A DNA stretch of 12,784 nucleotides, taken from the NCBI GenBank assembly GCA_035476855.1, contig DATILC010000020.1:1-12784 (forward strand), given 5' to 3'. Below, in pieces: positions 6,488 through 12,784 of this stretch (position 1 is its first letter; each line of letters starts with the position of its first letter). The notes under the pieces are model-generated. The model saw only the letters and a list, made by a program, of their open reading frames with translations. It did not search any database and had not been told where the DNA came from. Origin of the DNA: Solimonas_A sp035476855. GTDB lineage: Bacteria > Pseudomonadota > Gammaproteobacteria > Nevskiales > Nevskiaceae. The translations under genes were made by a program, and so were the position numbers.

Positions 6488-7867
6488 ATGCAAATTCACA
6501 ACACCTTCACCGGCCGCAAGGAGCCGTTCCAGCCGCTAGTCCCGAACCGCGTGACGATGTACGTCTGCGGGCCGACGGTCTACAGCTACGCCCACATCGG
6601 CAACGCACGCCCGGCGGTGGTGTTCGACGTGCTGGCGCGGGTGCTGCGCCGCCGCTACCCCGAGGTCGTCTACGTCCGCAACATCACCGACATCGATGAC
6701 AAGATCAATGCTGCGGCGGCGAAGGAAGGCGTGGACATCCGCGTCATCACCGACCGCTACGCCGCGATCTATCACGAGGACATGGCCGCCCTCGGCGTGC
6801 TCGACCCGGACCACGTTCCGCGCGTGACCGAGCACCTGCCGCAGATCGTGTCGATGAACCAGCGCCTGATCGACTCGGGCCATGCCTATGCGGCGGAAGG
6901 GCACGTGCTGTTCCACACTCTGAGCTTCGCCGACTACGGCAAGCTCTCGGGCCGCGACGAGCAGGCGCTGATGGCCGGTGCCCGCGTCGAGGTCGCACCG
7001 TACAAGCGCCACGCCGGCGACTTCGTGCTGTGGAAGCCCTCCACCCCGGAGCAGCCGGGCTGGGATTCGCCCTGGGGCCGCGGCCGCCCGGGCTGGCATA
7101 TCGAATGCTCGGCGATGGCCGAGGCGCTGCTGGGCGAGACCATCGACATCCACGGCGGCGGGCACGACCTGATCTTTCCGCACCACGAGAACGAGATCGC
7201 GCAGAGCACCTGCGCGCATGGCGGCAAGCCCTTCGCGCGCTACTGGATGCACAACGGCTTCCTCAACGTCGACAGCGAGAAGATGTCGAAGTCGATCGGC
7301 AACGTGCTGCTGGTGCACGAGCTGCTGAAGACGCTGCCGGGCGAGGCGATCCGCCTGGTGCTGCTGACCGGCCACTACCGCCAGCCGATCGACTGGACCG
7401 AGGAAACAGTCGCCGAAGCGCGCAAGAAGCTCGATCGCCTCTACGGCACGCTGCGTGAGCTGGCCGACGTGGTGCCGGCGCCTGGCGTCGGCGCACCGCA
7501 GGCCTTCGTCGAGGCGCTGGAGGACGATCTCAACACGCCGATGGCGCTGGCCGAACTGTTCGCGCTGTCGCATGCGGCCAACAAGAGCACGGATGCTGCC
7601 GAGAAGGCACGGATCAAGGCGCAGCTGCTCGATGCCGGTGCGCTGATGGGCCTGCTGCAGCAGGAGCCGGCGGCCTGGTTCGGCTGGTCGGTGCAGGGCA
7701 GCGAGCAGCTGACGCCGGAGGCGATCGAAGCCCTGCTGGCACAGCGCGCCGAGGCGCGGCGCAACCGCGACTGGGCCGGCTCTGACCGCATCCGCGACGA
7801 GCTCAAGGCGCAGGGCGTGCTGGTCGAGGACGGCAAGGACGGCCAGCGCTGGCGCTACGCCAGCTGA
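6488..7867 (+). CDS. cysS: Cysteinyl-tRNA synthetase (CysRS)
   Basis: This 459-aa protein has the full length of bacterial CysRS, the cytoplasmic class I synthetase that loads cysteine onto tRNA-Cys. The N-terminus 'MYVCGPTVYSYAHIGNARP' contains the HIGH-type motif HIGN at 36-39. The KMSKS motif is intact at 265-269. Zinc ligands that recognise the cysteine thiol are all present: C27, C207 (in WHIECSAM), H232 and E236 (in HHENE), matching C28, C209, H234 and E238 of the E. coli enzyme. The C-terminal helical anticodon-binding part ends in 'DELKAQGVLVEDGKDGQRWRY', also typical. The ATG at 6488 is fixed by family alignment although no Shine-Dalgarno is evident. It converges on the ferritin-like gene across a large inverted repeat. 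Nothing is missing; this is the housekeeping enzyme. Confidence 0.98.
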   Translation: MQIHNTFTGRKEPFQPLVPNRVTMYVCGPTVYSYAHIGNARPAVVFDVLARVLRRRYPEVVYVRNITDIDDKINAAAAKEGVDIRVITDRYAAIYHEDMAALGVLDPDHVPRVTEHLPQIVSMNQRLIDSGHAYAAEGHVLFHTLSFADYGKLSGRDEQALMAGARVEVAPYKRHAGDFVLWKPSTPEQPGWDSPWGRGRPGWHIECSAMAEALLGETIDIHGGGHDLIFPHHENEIAQSTCAHGGKPFARYWMHNGFLNVDSEKMSKSIGNVLLVHELLKTLPGEAIRLVLLTGHYRQPIDWTEETVAEARKKLDRLYGTLRELADVVPAPGVGAPQAFVEALEDDLNTPMALAELFALSHAANKSTDAAEKARIKAQLLDAGALMGLLQQEPAAWFGWSVQGSEQLTPEAIEALLAQRAEARRNRDWAGSDRIRDELKAQGVLVEDGKDGQRWRYAS

Positions 7868-7875
7868 GAGACCGC

Positions 7876-7898
7876 AAAAGCCAAAAAGCCAAAAAGCC
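7876..7898 (+). repeat. Three tandem copies of A(4-5)GCC
   Basis: AAAAGCC (7876-7882), AAAAAGCC (7883-7890) and AAAAAGCC (7891-7898) stand in tandem just after cysS. On the minus strand they read GGCTTTTT repeated, placing T-runs directly after the adjacent large stem. That would suit termination of the ferritin-like transcript. Confidence 0.6.
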
Positions 7899-7968
7899 TT
7901 TTGCCACGGATGAACGCGGATCACGCAGATTTTTTATCCGCGTTCATCCGCGAAATCCGCGGCAAAAG
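7898..7968. terminator. Large inverted repeat between convergent genes, probable bidirectional terminator
   Basis: CGGATGAACGCGGAT (7907-7921) and its perfect complement (7936-7950) form a 15-bp stem with a 14-nt loop. Outside it, CTTTTGCC (7898-7905) pairs with GGCAAAAG (7961-7968), leaving a 10-nt bulge on the right (7951-7960) that itself repeats ATCCGC. The structure fills the 109-nt gap between cysS (plus) and the ferritin-like gene (minus). TCTTT follows on the plus strand and a series of T-runs on the minus strand. The GGATGAACGCGGAT core resembles an intergenic repeat that I recall from other proteobacterial genomes; copy number here is unknown. Confidence 0.65.
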
Positions 7969-7976
7969 TCTTTGAA

Positions 7977-8861
7977 TCAGGCCGCGACGGCCTGCGGCTG
8001 CTGCCACTTCGCGACGAAGCTGTCCATCTGCTTGAGGAACTCGCGGTTGTCGTGGTCCCAGGGGTGGAAGCTGGGGCGGAAGTAGTCGGCGTAGGCGCGC
8101 AGTTGCATGCGCAGCAGGCCGATCTCGCCGAAGGTGTAGCGGAAGAACTTGCGCCAGCCCTTGACGTCGGTGAGCTTGCCCTGACGGCCCACTTCCGCGA
8201 GGAAGGTCGGCGTGATCAGCGCCCAGAAGATCACCGAGGCGATCACCATGCCGGCGCTGCGCTGCGCATAGGCGCCGGCGCCGCGGCCCATCGCCGTGGT
8301 CCAGACGTCATAGGCCACCGCCTTGTGCTCGGTTTCCTCCAGCGCATGCCAGCGCCACAGTGCGGCGAAGTGCGGATCGGCACCGGCGGACACCCGCGGC
8401 TCGCGCAGCACGCTGTCGGCCAGCAGGGCGGTGAAATGCTCCAGCGCGATGGTCGCCGACAGCCCCACCGGCTTGGGCAGGTCGTCGCGGGCGAAGGCCA
8501 GCAGGCGGCCGACCAGTTGCTCGAACTTCGGCGCCAGCGGCGAGACCGCGAACAGCGCGTCGTTGTATTCCTCGTGCTCGCGGCCGTGCATGGCTTCCTG
8601 GCCGATGAAGGCGGTGACCGCCTTCTTCAGCTCCGGGTCGGTGACCTGGTCGCGGTAGTTGCGTACGGCGGCCATGAAGAAGCGCTCGCCGACCGGCAGC
8701 ACGATCGAGAAGGTGTTGAGGAAGGCGGTGAACTGCGGGCCGGCCTCGTGGTGCCATTCGTCGATCTTGTCGGCCGGCAGCTTGAACTGCAGGTCGCGGC
8801 GGATCGGCTGGATCTCGGTCGGCTTGGCCTTGTGGGTCTTGGTGCTGCGGGACTGGCTCAT
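7977..8861 (-). CDS. Ferritin-like 'metal-dependent hydrolase' family protein (PF10118 / COG3687)
   Basis: This 294-aa protein matches the family annotated as predicted metal-dependent hydrolases. By its motifs it has a ferritin-like di-metal helical bundle: Glu59 in 'VGERFF', Glu89 and His92 in 'GQEAMHGREHEEYN', Glu141 in 'ALEHFTA', and Glu175/Glu178/His179 in 'HALEETEHKAVAYDVW'. These spaced E...ExxH...E...ExxH residues are the expected di-iron or di-manganese ligands. The reaction is not established; the family is common in lipid- and steroid-degrading bacteria. A hydrophobic segment lies at about 203-221. I chose ATG 8861 because CGGAAG lies 7 nt upstream; an in-frame start at 8906 would overlap the predicted promoter and operator. 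It is transcribed alone, with a regulatory palindrome over the predicted transcription start. Confidence 0.85.
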   Translation of the reverse strand: MSQSRSTKTHKAKPTEIQPIRRDLQFKLPADKIDEWHHEAGPQFTAFLNTFSIVLPVGERFFMAAVRNYRDQVTDPELKKAVTAFIGQEAMHGREHEEYNDALFAVSPLAPKFEQLVGRLLAFARDDLPKPVGLSATIALEHFTALLADSVLREPRVSAGADPHFAALWRWHALEETEHKAVAYDVWTTAMGRGAGAYAQRSAGMVIASVIFWALITPTFLAEVGRQGKLTDVKGWRKFFRYTFGEIGLLRMQLRAYADYFRPSFHPWDHDNREFLKQMDSFVAKWQQPQAVAA

Positions 8862-8884
8862 GATCGGGCTTCCGTGAAAAGGGC

Positions 8885-8902
8885 TTGTATACAACTGTAG
8901 AC
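8885..8902 (-). promoter_or_regulatory. Palindromic operator over the predicted transcription start of the ferritin-like gene
   Basis: Two overlapping symmetric readings exist. TTGTATACAA (8885-8894) is a perfect 10-bp palindrome, of the sort bound by GntR/FadR-type regulators. GTATACA-AC-TGTAGAC (8887-8902) is a 7+7 inverted repeat with one mismatch and a 2-nt centre, of the sort bound by TetR-type regulators. The site lies 24-41 nt upstream of ATG 8861 and spans the predicted start of transcription near 8898, which suggests repression. The regulator is not in this window. Confidence 0.55.
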
Positions 8903-8904
8903 GC

Positions 8905-8934
8905 ACCTTAGGAGAGCCTTGGTAAATGTGTCAA
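8905..8934 (-). promoter_or_regulatory. Sigma70-type promoter of the ferritin-like gene
   Basis: Read on the minus strand, a perfect -35 box TTGACA (8934 to 8929) is followed after 18 nt by TAAGGT (8910 to 8905), a poor -10 match with T, A and final T conserved. Transcription would start near 8898, giving a leader of roughly 37 nt with a good ribosome binding site. A poor -10 with a perfect -35 would fit a regulated promoter. Confidence 0.5.
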
Positions 8935-8961
8935 TGGTCGATGTCACTGTTTTTCGATGTG

Positions 8962-8996
8962 GAACCTTAATTGATTGATATATAAATAAGTTTTTG
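8962..8996. other. AT-rich tract in the ferritin-like upstream region
   Basis: The stretch contains TTAATTGATTGATATATAAA and is strikingly AT-rich within an otherwise strongly GC-rich window. It lies about 30 nt upstream of the -35 box of the minus-strand promoter. It could be an UP-like element, a nucleoid-protein or activator site, or a remnant of other DNA. No reading frame of note lies in the 273-nt gap from 8862 to 9134. Confidence 0.5.
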
Positions 8997-9066
8997 TTGC
9001 CAGCGAGAGGCGAAAAACGACGAGAGGGCCTCTGCGCCGGGAACTGTGTGCCAGGCCCGCAGTTTC

Positions 9067-9120
9067 GTGGGAGCGGCTTTAGCCGCGATAGCCCTTGATC
9101 GCGGCTAAAGCCGCTCCCAC
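9067..9120. repeat. REP-like palindrome, perfect 23-bp inverted repeat
   Basis: The arms 9067-9089 and 9098-9120 are perfectly complementary over 23 bp with an 8-nt loop (9090-9097). Each arm starts (or ends, on the other side) with GTGGGAGCGGC and holds its own small hairpin, GCGGC-TTTA-GCCGC. GTGGGAGCGGCTTTAGCCGC-type elements are known as scattered REP-like sequences in Pseudomonas and Xanthomonadales-related genomes. The element sits 14 nt downstream of tag, so it may protect or end that transcript. No REP-associated tyrosine transposase is present in the window. Confidence 0.8.
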
Positions 9121-9134
9121 CAAGCCAAAGAAGC

Positions 9135-9722
9135 TCAAGCTGCCAGCTGGCGATGCCGCGGGCAGCTCACCAGGTGGTCGTTAACCATGCCCACCGCCTG
9201 CATGTGGGCGTAGATGATGGTGCTGCCGACGAACTTGAAGCCGCGCTTCTGCAGATCCTTGCTGAGGGCGTCGGACACTGCGGTGCGCGCCGGCACTTGC
9301 TTGATCGACTTCCAGCGGTTGACGATCGGCTTGCCGCCGGTGAAGCCCCACTGGTAGTCGGCGAAGCTGCCGAATTCCTTCTGTACCTTGAGGAAGGCCT
9401 GGGCATTGGTGCGTGCGGCCCAGACCTTGAGGCGATTGCGGATGATGCCGGGGTCCAGCAGCAGCTTCTCCAGCCTGGCGTCGGTGTAGCGCGCGACCTT
9501 CTGCGGATCGAAACCGGCAAAGGCCTTGCGATAGCCCTCGCGGCGCTCGAGGATCGTGCGCCAGGACAACCCGGCCTGGGCGCCTTCGAGGAGGATGAAC
9601 TCGAACAGCACGCGGTCGTCGCGCTGCGGCACGCCCCATTCGCTGTCGTGGTATTCGCGGTACTGAGGCGTCGCCGCACACCAGGGGCAGCGACCGCCCA
9701 GATCGTCCTCAGCGACGGACAA
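9135..9722 (-). CDS. tag: DNA-3-methyladenine glycosylase I
   Basis: The protein (195 aa from TTG 9722) removes 3-methyladenine from alkylated DNA as the first step of base excision repair. The order 'CPWCAATPQYREYHDSEWGVP', 'LLEGAQAGLSW', 'DPGIIRNRLK', 'SDALSKDLQKRGFKFVG' and 'MVNDHLVSC' is the signature of Tag. The zinc site is intact: C12, H25, H183 and C187 keep the spacings of C4, H17, H175 and C179 in E. coli. Glu46 matches catalytic-pocket Glu38. TTG 9722 is chosen because GGAGG lies 7 nt upstream and no ATG or GTG lies between it and the conserved Cys12. The start overlaps the end of pyrC by 14 nt, suggesting translational coupling. An ATG at 9890 would overlap pyrC by 182 nt and is unlikely. 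Confidence 0.93.
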   Translation of the reverse strand: MSVAEDDLGGRCPWCAATPQYREYHDSEWGVPQRDDRVLFEFILLEGAQAGLSWRTILERREGYRKAFAGFDPQKVARYTDARLEKLLLDPGIIRNRLKVWAARTNAQAFLKVQKEFGSFADYQWGFTGGKPIVNRWKSIKQVPARTAVSDALSKDLQKRGFKFVGSTIIYAHMQAVGMVNDHLVSCPRHRQLAA

Positions 9723-11040
9723 AGCGGATCCTCCGGCCCTGGGGGCTGGGGCTGGTGAAGCGGCCGTCGTGGTAGACCAGCTCGCCGTTGACCCAGGTCG
9801 CCCGGATGCGGGCGGGGAAGGTCCGGCCTTCCACTGGCGACCAGCCGCACTTGTAGAGCACGTCCGCGCGGTCGACGCGGGTGCTGCCATGCGGGTCGAC
9901 CAGCACCAAGTCGCCCCAGTAGCCCTCGCGGATGTAGCCGCGGTCGACGATGCCGAAGCGCTCGGCGGGCGCGTGGCTGGTCTTGCGCACCACGGTGCGC
10001 AGGTTCATCTCGCCGCGCTTGACCAGCTCCAGCAGCATCAGCAGCGAGTGCTGCACCAGCGGCAGCCCCGAAGGCGCCTTCACGTACTTCTGCGACTTCT
10101 CTTCCAGCGTATGCGGGGCGTGGTCGGTGGCGATGATGTCGATGCGGTCTTCCATCACGGCGCGGACAAGGGCGCGGCGGTCGGCGGCGGTCTTGATCGC
10201 CGGATTGCACTTCACGAAATTGCCGCGGCTGGCGTATTCGCTCTCGTCCATGCAGAGGTGATGGACGCAACCCTCGACCGTGATCTTCTTGCCCTTCAGC
10301 GGCCCCGGCGTGAAGAAATCCAGCTCGCGGGCGGTAGTCAGGTGCAGCACATGCAGGTCGGCGTTGTGCTTCCGCGCCAGGCCCACGGCGAGTTCGGTGG
10401 ACTTGTAGCAGGCCTCGGCCGAGCGGATCAGCGGATGCGCCGAAGCCGGGATGTCGTCGCCATGGCGCGCCTTCCAGGCGTCCTCGTTGGCCTTGATCAT
10501 CGGCGTGTCCTCGCAGTGCGTGACCACGATCAGCTGCGCGCGGCTGAAGATGCCGTCGAGGGTCTGCGGGTTGTCGACCAGCATGTTGCCGGTGGAGGCG
10601 CCCATGAAGACCTTGATCGCGCAGGCCTCGTCCGGCTGCAGCGCGGCAACTTCCTCGAGGTTGTCGTTGGCGCCGCCGAAGTAGAACGCGTAGTTGGCGA
10701 AGCTGCGGCCCTGCGCCATCTCGTATTTCTGCGCCAGCACCGCCCGCGTGGTGGCGTTGGGGATGGTGTTGGGCATGTCGAAGAAGCTGGTGGTGCCGCC
10801 GGCGATCGCCGCCCGCGATTCGGTGTACAGGTCGCCCTTGTGGGTCAGGCCCGGCTCGCGGAAGTGCACCTGGTCGTCGATCACGCCCGGCAGCAGCCAC
10901 TGGCCTTCGGCATCGAACACCACGCAGCCGGCCGGCGCGTCGATCTTCTTCGCGATCTTCTCGATGCGGCCGTTGCGGATCAGCAGGTCCGCGGCGGTCT
11001 CGTGGCCTTCGTTGATGATGTGGGCGTTGGTGATCAGCAT
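9709..11040 (-). CDS. pyrC: Dihydroorotase (class I type, 'DDQVH' subgroup)
   Basis: This 443-aa amidohydrolase closes carbamoyl-aspartate to dihydroorotate in pyrimidine synthesis, in the cytoplasm. Landmarks are 'LLPGVIDDQVHFREPGLTHKGD' in two adjoining pieces (51-60 and 61-70), Lys143 in 'IKVFMGASTGNM' (the carboxylated-lysine position), His175 in 'THCED', His233 in 'VLHLTT' and Asp306 in 'ATDHAPH'. The first His of the usual HxH metal motif is Gln57, with His59 kept. That change is shared, as I recall, by the dihydroorotases of Xanthomonas and Bacteroidetes, so it does not mean an inactive gene. The alternative, a related dihydropyrimidinase or hydantoinase, is less likely. ATG 11040 aligns with the family start; a TTG at 11061 would add seven residues. 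It leads a two-gene unit with tag. Confidence 0.9.
   Translation of the reverse strand: MLITNAHIINEGHETAADLLIRNGRIEKIAKKIDAPAGCVVFDAEGQWLLPGVIDDQVHFREPGLTHKGDLYTESRAAIAGGTTSFFDMPNTIPNATTRAVLAQKYEMAQGRSFANYAFYFGGANDNLEEVAALQPDEACAIKVFMGASTGNMLVDNPQTLDGIFSRAQLIVVTHCEDTPMIKANEDAWKARHGDDIPASAHPLIRSAEACYKSTELAVGLARKHNADLHVLHLTTARELDFFTPGPLKGKKITVEGCVHHLCMDESEYASRGNFVKCNPAIKTAADRRALVRAVMEDRIDIIATDHAPHTLEEKSQKYVKAPSGLPLVQHSLLMLLELVKRGEMNLRTVVRKTSHAPAERFGIVDRGYIREGYWGDLVLVDPHGSTRVDRADVLYKCGWSPVEGRTFPARIRATWVNGELVYHDGRFTSPSPQGRRIRFVRR
9730..9734 (-). promoter_or_regulatory. Ribosome binding site of tag, inside the end of pyrC
   Basis: GGAGG on the minus strand, 7 nt before TTG 9722, lies within the last codons of pyrC. 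It is the strongest Shine-Dalgarno of any gene in the window and decides the unusual TTG start of tag. Confidence 0.75.
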
Positions 11041-11137
11041 GGCGGTTCCGGGCGGCGGCAATCGGCAAATGTTAGCCGCGTTTCACCGGCAATGCCGGGC
11101 GGATCGCGGCGGCTGTGACCGGCGTCAAGTATTCGCA

Positions 11138-11166
11138 TTGACCGGGGTGCAGCGTCGGCCTAGAGT
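11138..11166 (+). promoter_or_regulatory. Sigma70-type promoter of the haemagglutinin-like gene
   Basis: TTGACC (11138-11143, 5 of 6 consensus bases) and TAGAGT (11161-11166, 4 of 6) stand 17 nt apart in the 252-nt divergent gap between pyrC and the exoprotein gene. Transcription would start near 11173, giving a leader of about 120 nt. No clear promoter for pyrC was identified in the same gap. Confidence 0.55.
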
Positions 11167-11292
11167 CGATTCAGAACATTGCCTCGCTCGGCCTGCTCCA
11201 GGGATGGGGGTGGGTGGAGCGGGGGGCGTCCCTTTTCAGCCGTTGTGAGAACAAGAGCCGGATACCGGCCTTGAAGCGGTCAGGAGCGCCTC

Positions 11293-12784
11293 ATGGGCCA
11301 GGTTTTCTTCAGGATCAAACCGTTCTCCGCGACTGGCCTGGCCCGTGCCTACGGCATGGTGGCGGGCACGCTGCTGCCGGGGCTGGCCTTCGCCGGGCCT
11401 GGCGGAGGCCAGGTCATCGCCGGACAGGCCGGCATCACGACGCCCGACGCCCATACGACGGTGATCCGGCAGCAGTCGCAGAACGCCGTGATCAACTGGC
11501 AGCAGTTCTCGGTCGGCAGCAACGAGTTCGTGCTGTTCAACCAGCCCTCCGCGTCCGCCGCGGTGCTGAACCGCGTGGTCGGCGGGCTGCCCTCGGAAAT
11601 CCTCGGCAACCTCAGCGCCAACGGCCGCGTCTTCCTGGTCAATCCGCAGGGCGTGCTGTTCGGCGAGGGCGCCCGGGTCGACGTCGGCGGCCTGGTCGCC
11701 TCGACCCTGGATATCCGCAAGCAGGACTTCATGAACGGCCGCTACCGCTTCGTGCAGGGCACGGCATCGCCGGCCGAGGTGGCCAACGAGGGGCGGATCA
11801 AGACCGGGCCGGGCGGCTTCGTGGTGCTGGCGGCCGATCGGGTCGAGAACAGCGGCCTGATCCAGGCCAATGGCGGCGACGTGCTGCTGGCTTCCGGCAG
11901 CCGCATGACGCTGACCATGGATGCCGATGGCCTGGTCGGCTATTCGATCGACGCCGCCGCGCTGTCCGGCCAGGCCGGCATCGACAACGTCGGCGACATC
12001 GTCGCCAACGGCGGCACCGTGGTGCTGGATGCGTCGGTGGCCCAGGGGCTGATCGGCAACGTCATCAACAACCGCGGCCGCATCACGGCGCGTTCGGTGG
12101 AGGAGCGCGACGGCGCGATCTACCTGCTGGCCGAAGGCGGCGACATCGAGAATTCCGGCAGCCTGGATGCTTCCGGCATCGCTGCGGCGGACGGCGGGCG
12201 TGTGGTGCTGCGTACGGACCAGAACCTCAGCCTGACCGACAGCGGCGTGATTCGCGCGGACGGCGGTCGCAGCGGCGACGGCGGCATGATCCGCCTGATC
12301 GCCGAGGGCGATGCGCATACCGCAGCCGGTTCGCTGATCAGTGCGCATGCGGGCGCGCGCGGCGAGCGGGGTGGTGCAGTGGAACTGTCGGGCCACGCCA
12401 GCCTGAGCGTGCGCGGTGCGGTGGACGTCGGCCGCGGCGGGCGCCTGCTGATCGATCCCTCCGTCGTAAACATCGCCGATGGCGCCGGTGCCTCCAGTTC
12501 CACCGGCGGCGTCGCCACGGTCTTCGAGCAGTTCATCGAGGGCCAGCTGCAGAGCGGTGCCGATGTCGCGATCGTCGCCGACGACCGCATCACCCTTGAA
12601 AGCCTGGTCGACGGGACGCTCGATGGCCGCAACGCCGGCCTCGGCGGCAGCCTGACCGTCGGCATCGGCATCGTCTCCGGCTCCGGTTCCACCGCCAACG
12701 GCGTGTTCGTCGACGGTCCGCCGCCGATCGGCTTCAGTTTCTTCCCGGGGCCTGGCGGCAGCAGTGCCGGCGGCATCTTCTTCC
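11293..12784 (+). CDS. Filamentous haemagglutinin-like exoprotein (TpsA), N-terminal part, truncated by window
   Basis: The frame is open from ATG 11293 to the window end (497 codons), so the C-terminus is missing; AGGAG lies 6 nt upstream of the start. A long signal sequence ends near 'LPGLAFA|GPGGG' (34/35). Residues about 40-165 form the TPS/haemagglutination-activity domain (PF05860): 'INWQQFSVGSNEFVLFNQP', 'LNRVVGG', 'GNLSANGRVFLVNPQGVLFG' with NPQG at 117-120, and 'ARVDVGGLVAST'. From about 165 to 345 follow several degenerate coils of the form N-x-G-x-I-x-A-x-G-G-x-V-x-L, expected of a right-handed beta-helix, then 'LLIDPSVVNIADG'. Such proteins cross the outer membrane through a TpsB partner and act as adhesins, haemolysins or contact-dependent toxins. 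The partner and any toxin domain are outside the window, so the role is open. Confidence 0.9.
   Translation, partial: MGQVFFRIKPFSATGLARAYGMVAGTLLPGLAFAGPGGGQVIAGQAGITTPDAHTTVIRQQSQNAVINWQQFSVGSNEFVLFNQPSASAAVLNRVVGGLPSEILGNLSANGRVFLVNPQGVLFGEGARVDVGGLVASTLDIRKQDFMNGRYRFVQGTASPAEVANEGRIKTGPGGFVVLAADRVENSGLIQANGGDVLLASGSRMTLTMDADGLVGYSIDAAALSGQAGIDNVGDIVANGGTVVLDASVAQGLIGNVINNRGRITARSVEERDGAIYLLAEGGDIENSGSLDASGIAAADGGRVVLRTDQNLSLTDSGVIRADGGRSGDGGMIRLIAEGDAHTAAGSLISAHAGARGERGGAVELSGHASLSVRGAVDVGRGGRLLIDPSVVNIADGAGASSSTGGVATVFEQFIEGQLQSGADVAIVADDRITLESLVDGTLDGRNAGLGGSLTVGIGIVSGSGSTANGVFVDGPPPIGFSFFPGPGGSSAGGIFF

Noticed and set aside
7876..7968. CRISPR-like repeat array
   Set aside because: The repeats are short, adjacent or inverted, without spacers of regular length, and no cas gene is present.
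9167..11068. 633-aa minus-strand frame spanning pyrC and tag
   Set aside because: It is a +1/-1 shadow of the real pyrC and tag frames, with Arg/Pro/Ala-biased composition and no domains; the real frames carry all family motifs.
9769..11118. 449-aa plus-strand frame opposite pyrC
   Set aside because: It lies fully antisense to dihydroorotase, is rich in Val, Ala, Gly and His, and shows no motif; it is a by-product of codon bias.
11214..12599. 461-aa plus-strand frame overlapping the haemagglutinin-like gene
   Set aside because: It is in the wrong frame; the frame from 11293 carries signal peptide, ribosome binding site and TPS domain and stays open to the window end.

Overview
The window is GC-rich and densely coded, with strong G/C preference at third codon positions. 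It reads like the chromosome of a gammaproteobacterium, probably in or near the Nevskiales (Solimonas/Nevskia-like) or Xanthomonadales. This placement is an inference from the gene mix: a wax ester synthase/DGAT, a GlyGly-CTERM exported protein, the 'DDQVH' type of dihydroorotase, a PF10118 ferritin-like protein, and a REP-like palindrome. No rRNA, tRNA, CRISPR array, transposase, integrase or phage gene was found.

Layout, plus strand, 1-7867: the 3' end of a cation diffusion facilitator (CDF) transporter (1-363). A wax ester synthase/acyl-CoA:diacylglycerol acyltransferase (475-1920) follows, with a LuxR-type regulator 21 nt behind it (1942-2862), probably co-transcribed. Next is a helical orphan of unknown function with a structured leader (2993-3439). 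A secreted alpha/beta hydrolase with a GlyGly-CTERM tail (3577-5076) and a lipoprotein zinc aminopeptidase (5151-6200) come next, then a possible 41-aa membrane peptide (6307-6432) and cysteinyl-tRNA synthetase (cysS, 6488-7867).

Layout, minus strand, 7977-11040: a ferritin-like PF10118 'metal-dependent hydrolase' gene converges on cysS across a large inverted repeat. Its own upstream region carries a perfect TTGACA -35 box and a palindromic site over the predicted transcription start. Behind it lie a REP-like palindrome and a tight pair, pyrC (dihydroorotase) followed by tag (3-methyladenine DNA glycosylase I). The two overlap by 14 nt, and tag appears to start at a TTG preceded by a strong ribosome binding site.

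From 11138 to the right edge, divergent from pyrC, a good sigma70-type promoter leads into the 5' part of a large filamentous-haemagglutinin-like exoprotein (TpsA of two-partner secretion), cut by the window end.

The genes do not form one pathway. Lipid storage, exported hydrolases, translation, pyrimidine synthesis, DNA repair and surface adhesion sit side by side as separate small transcription units. I see no convincing new multi-gene system. The more unusual points are the regulatory palindrome upstream of the ferritin-like gene, the GlyGly-CTERM hydrolase, the regulator paired with the acyltransferase, and the orphan helical protein.
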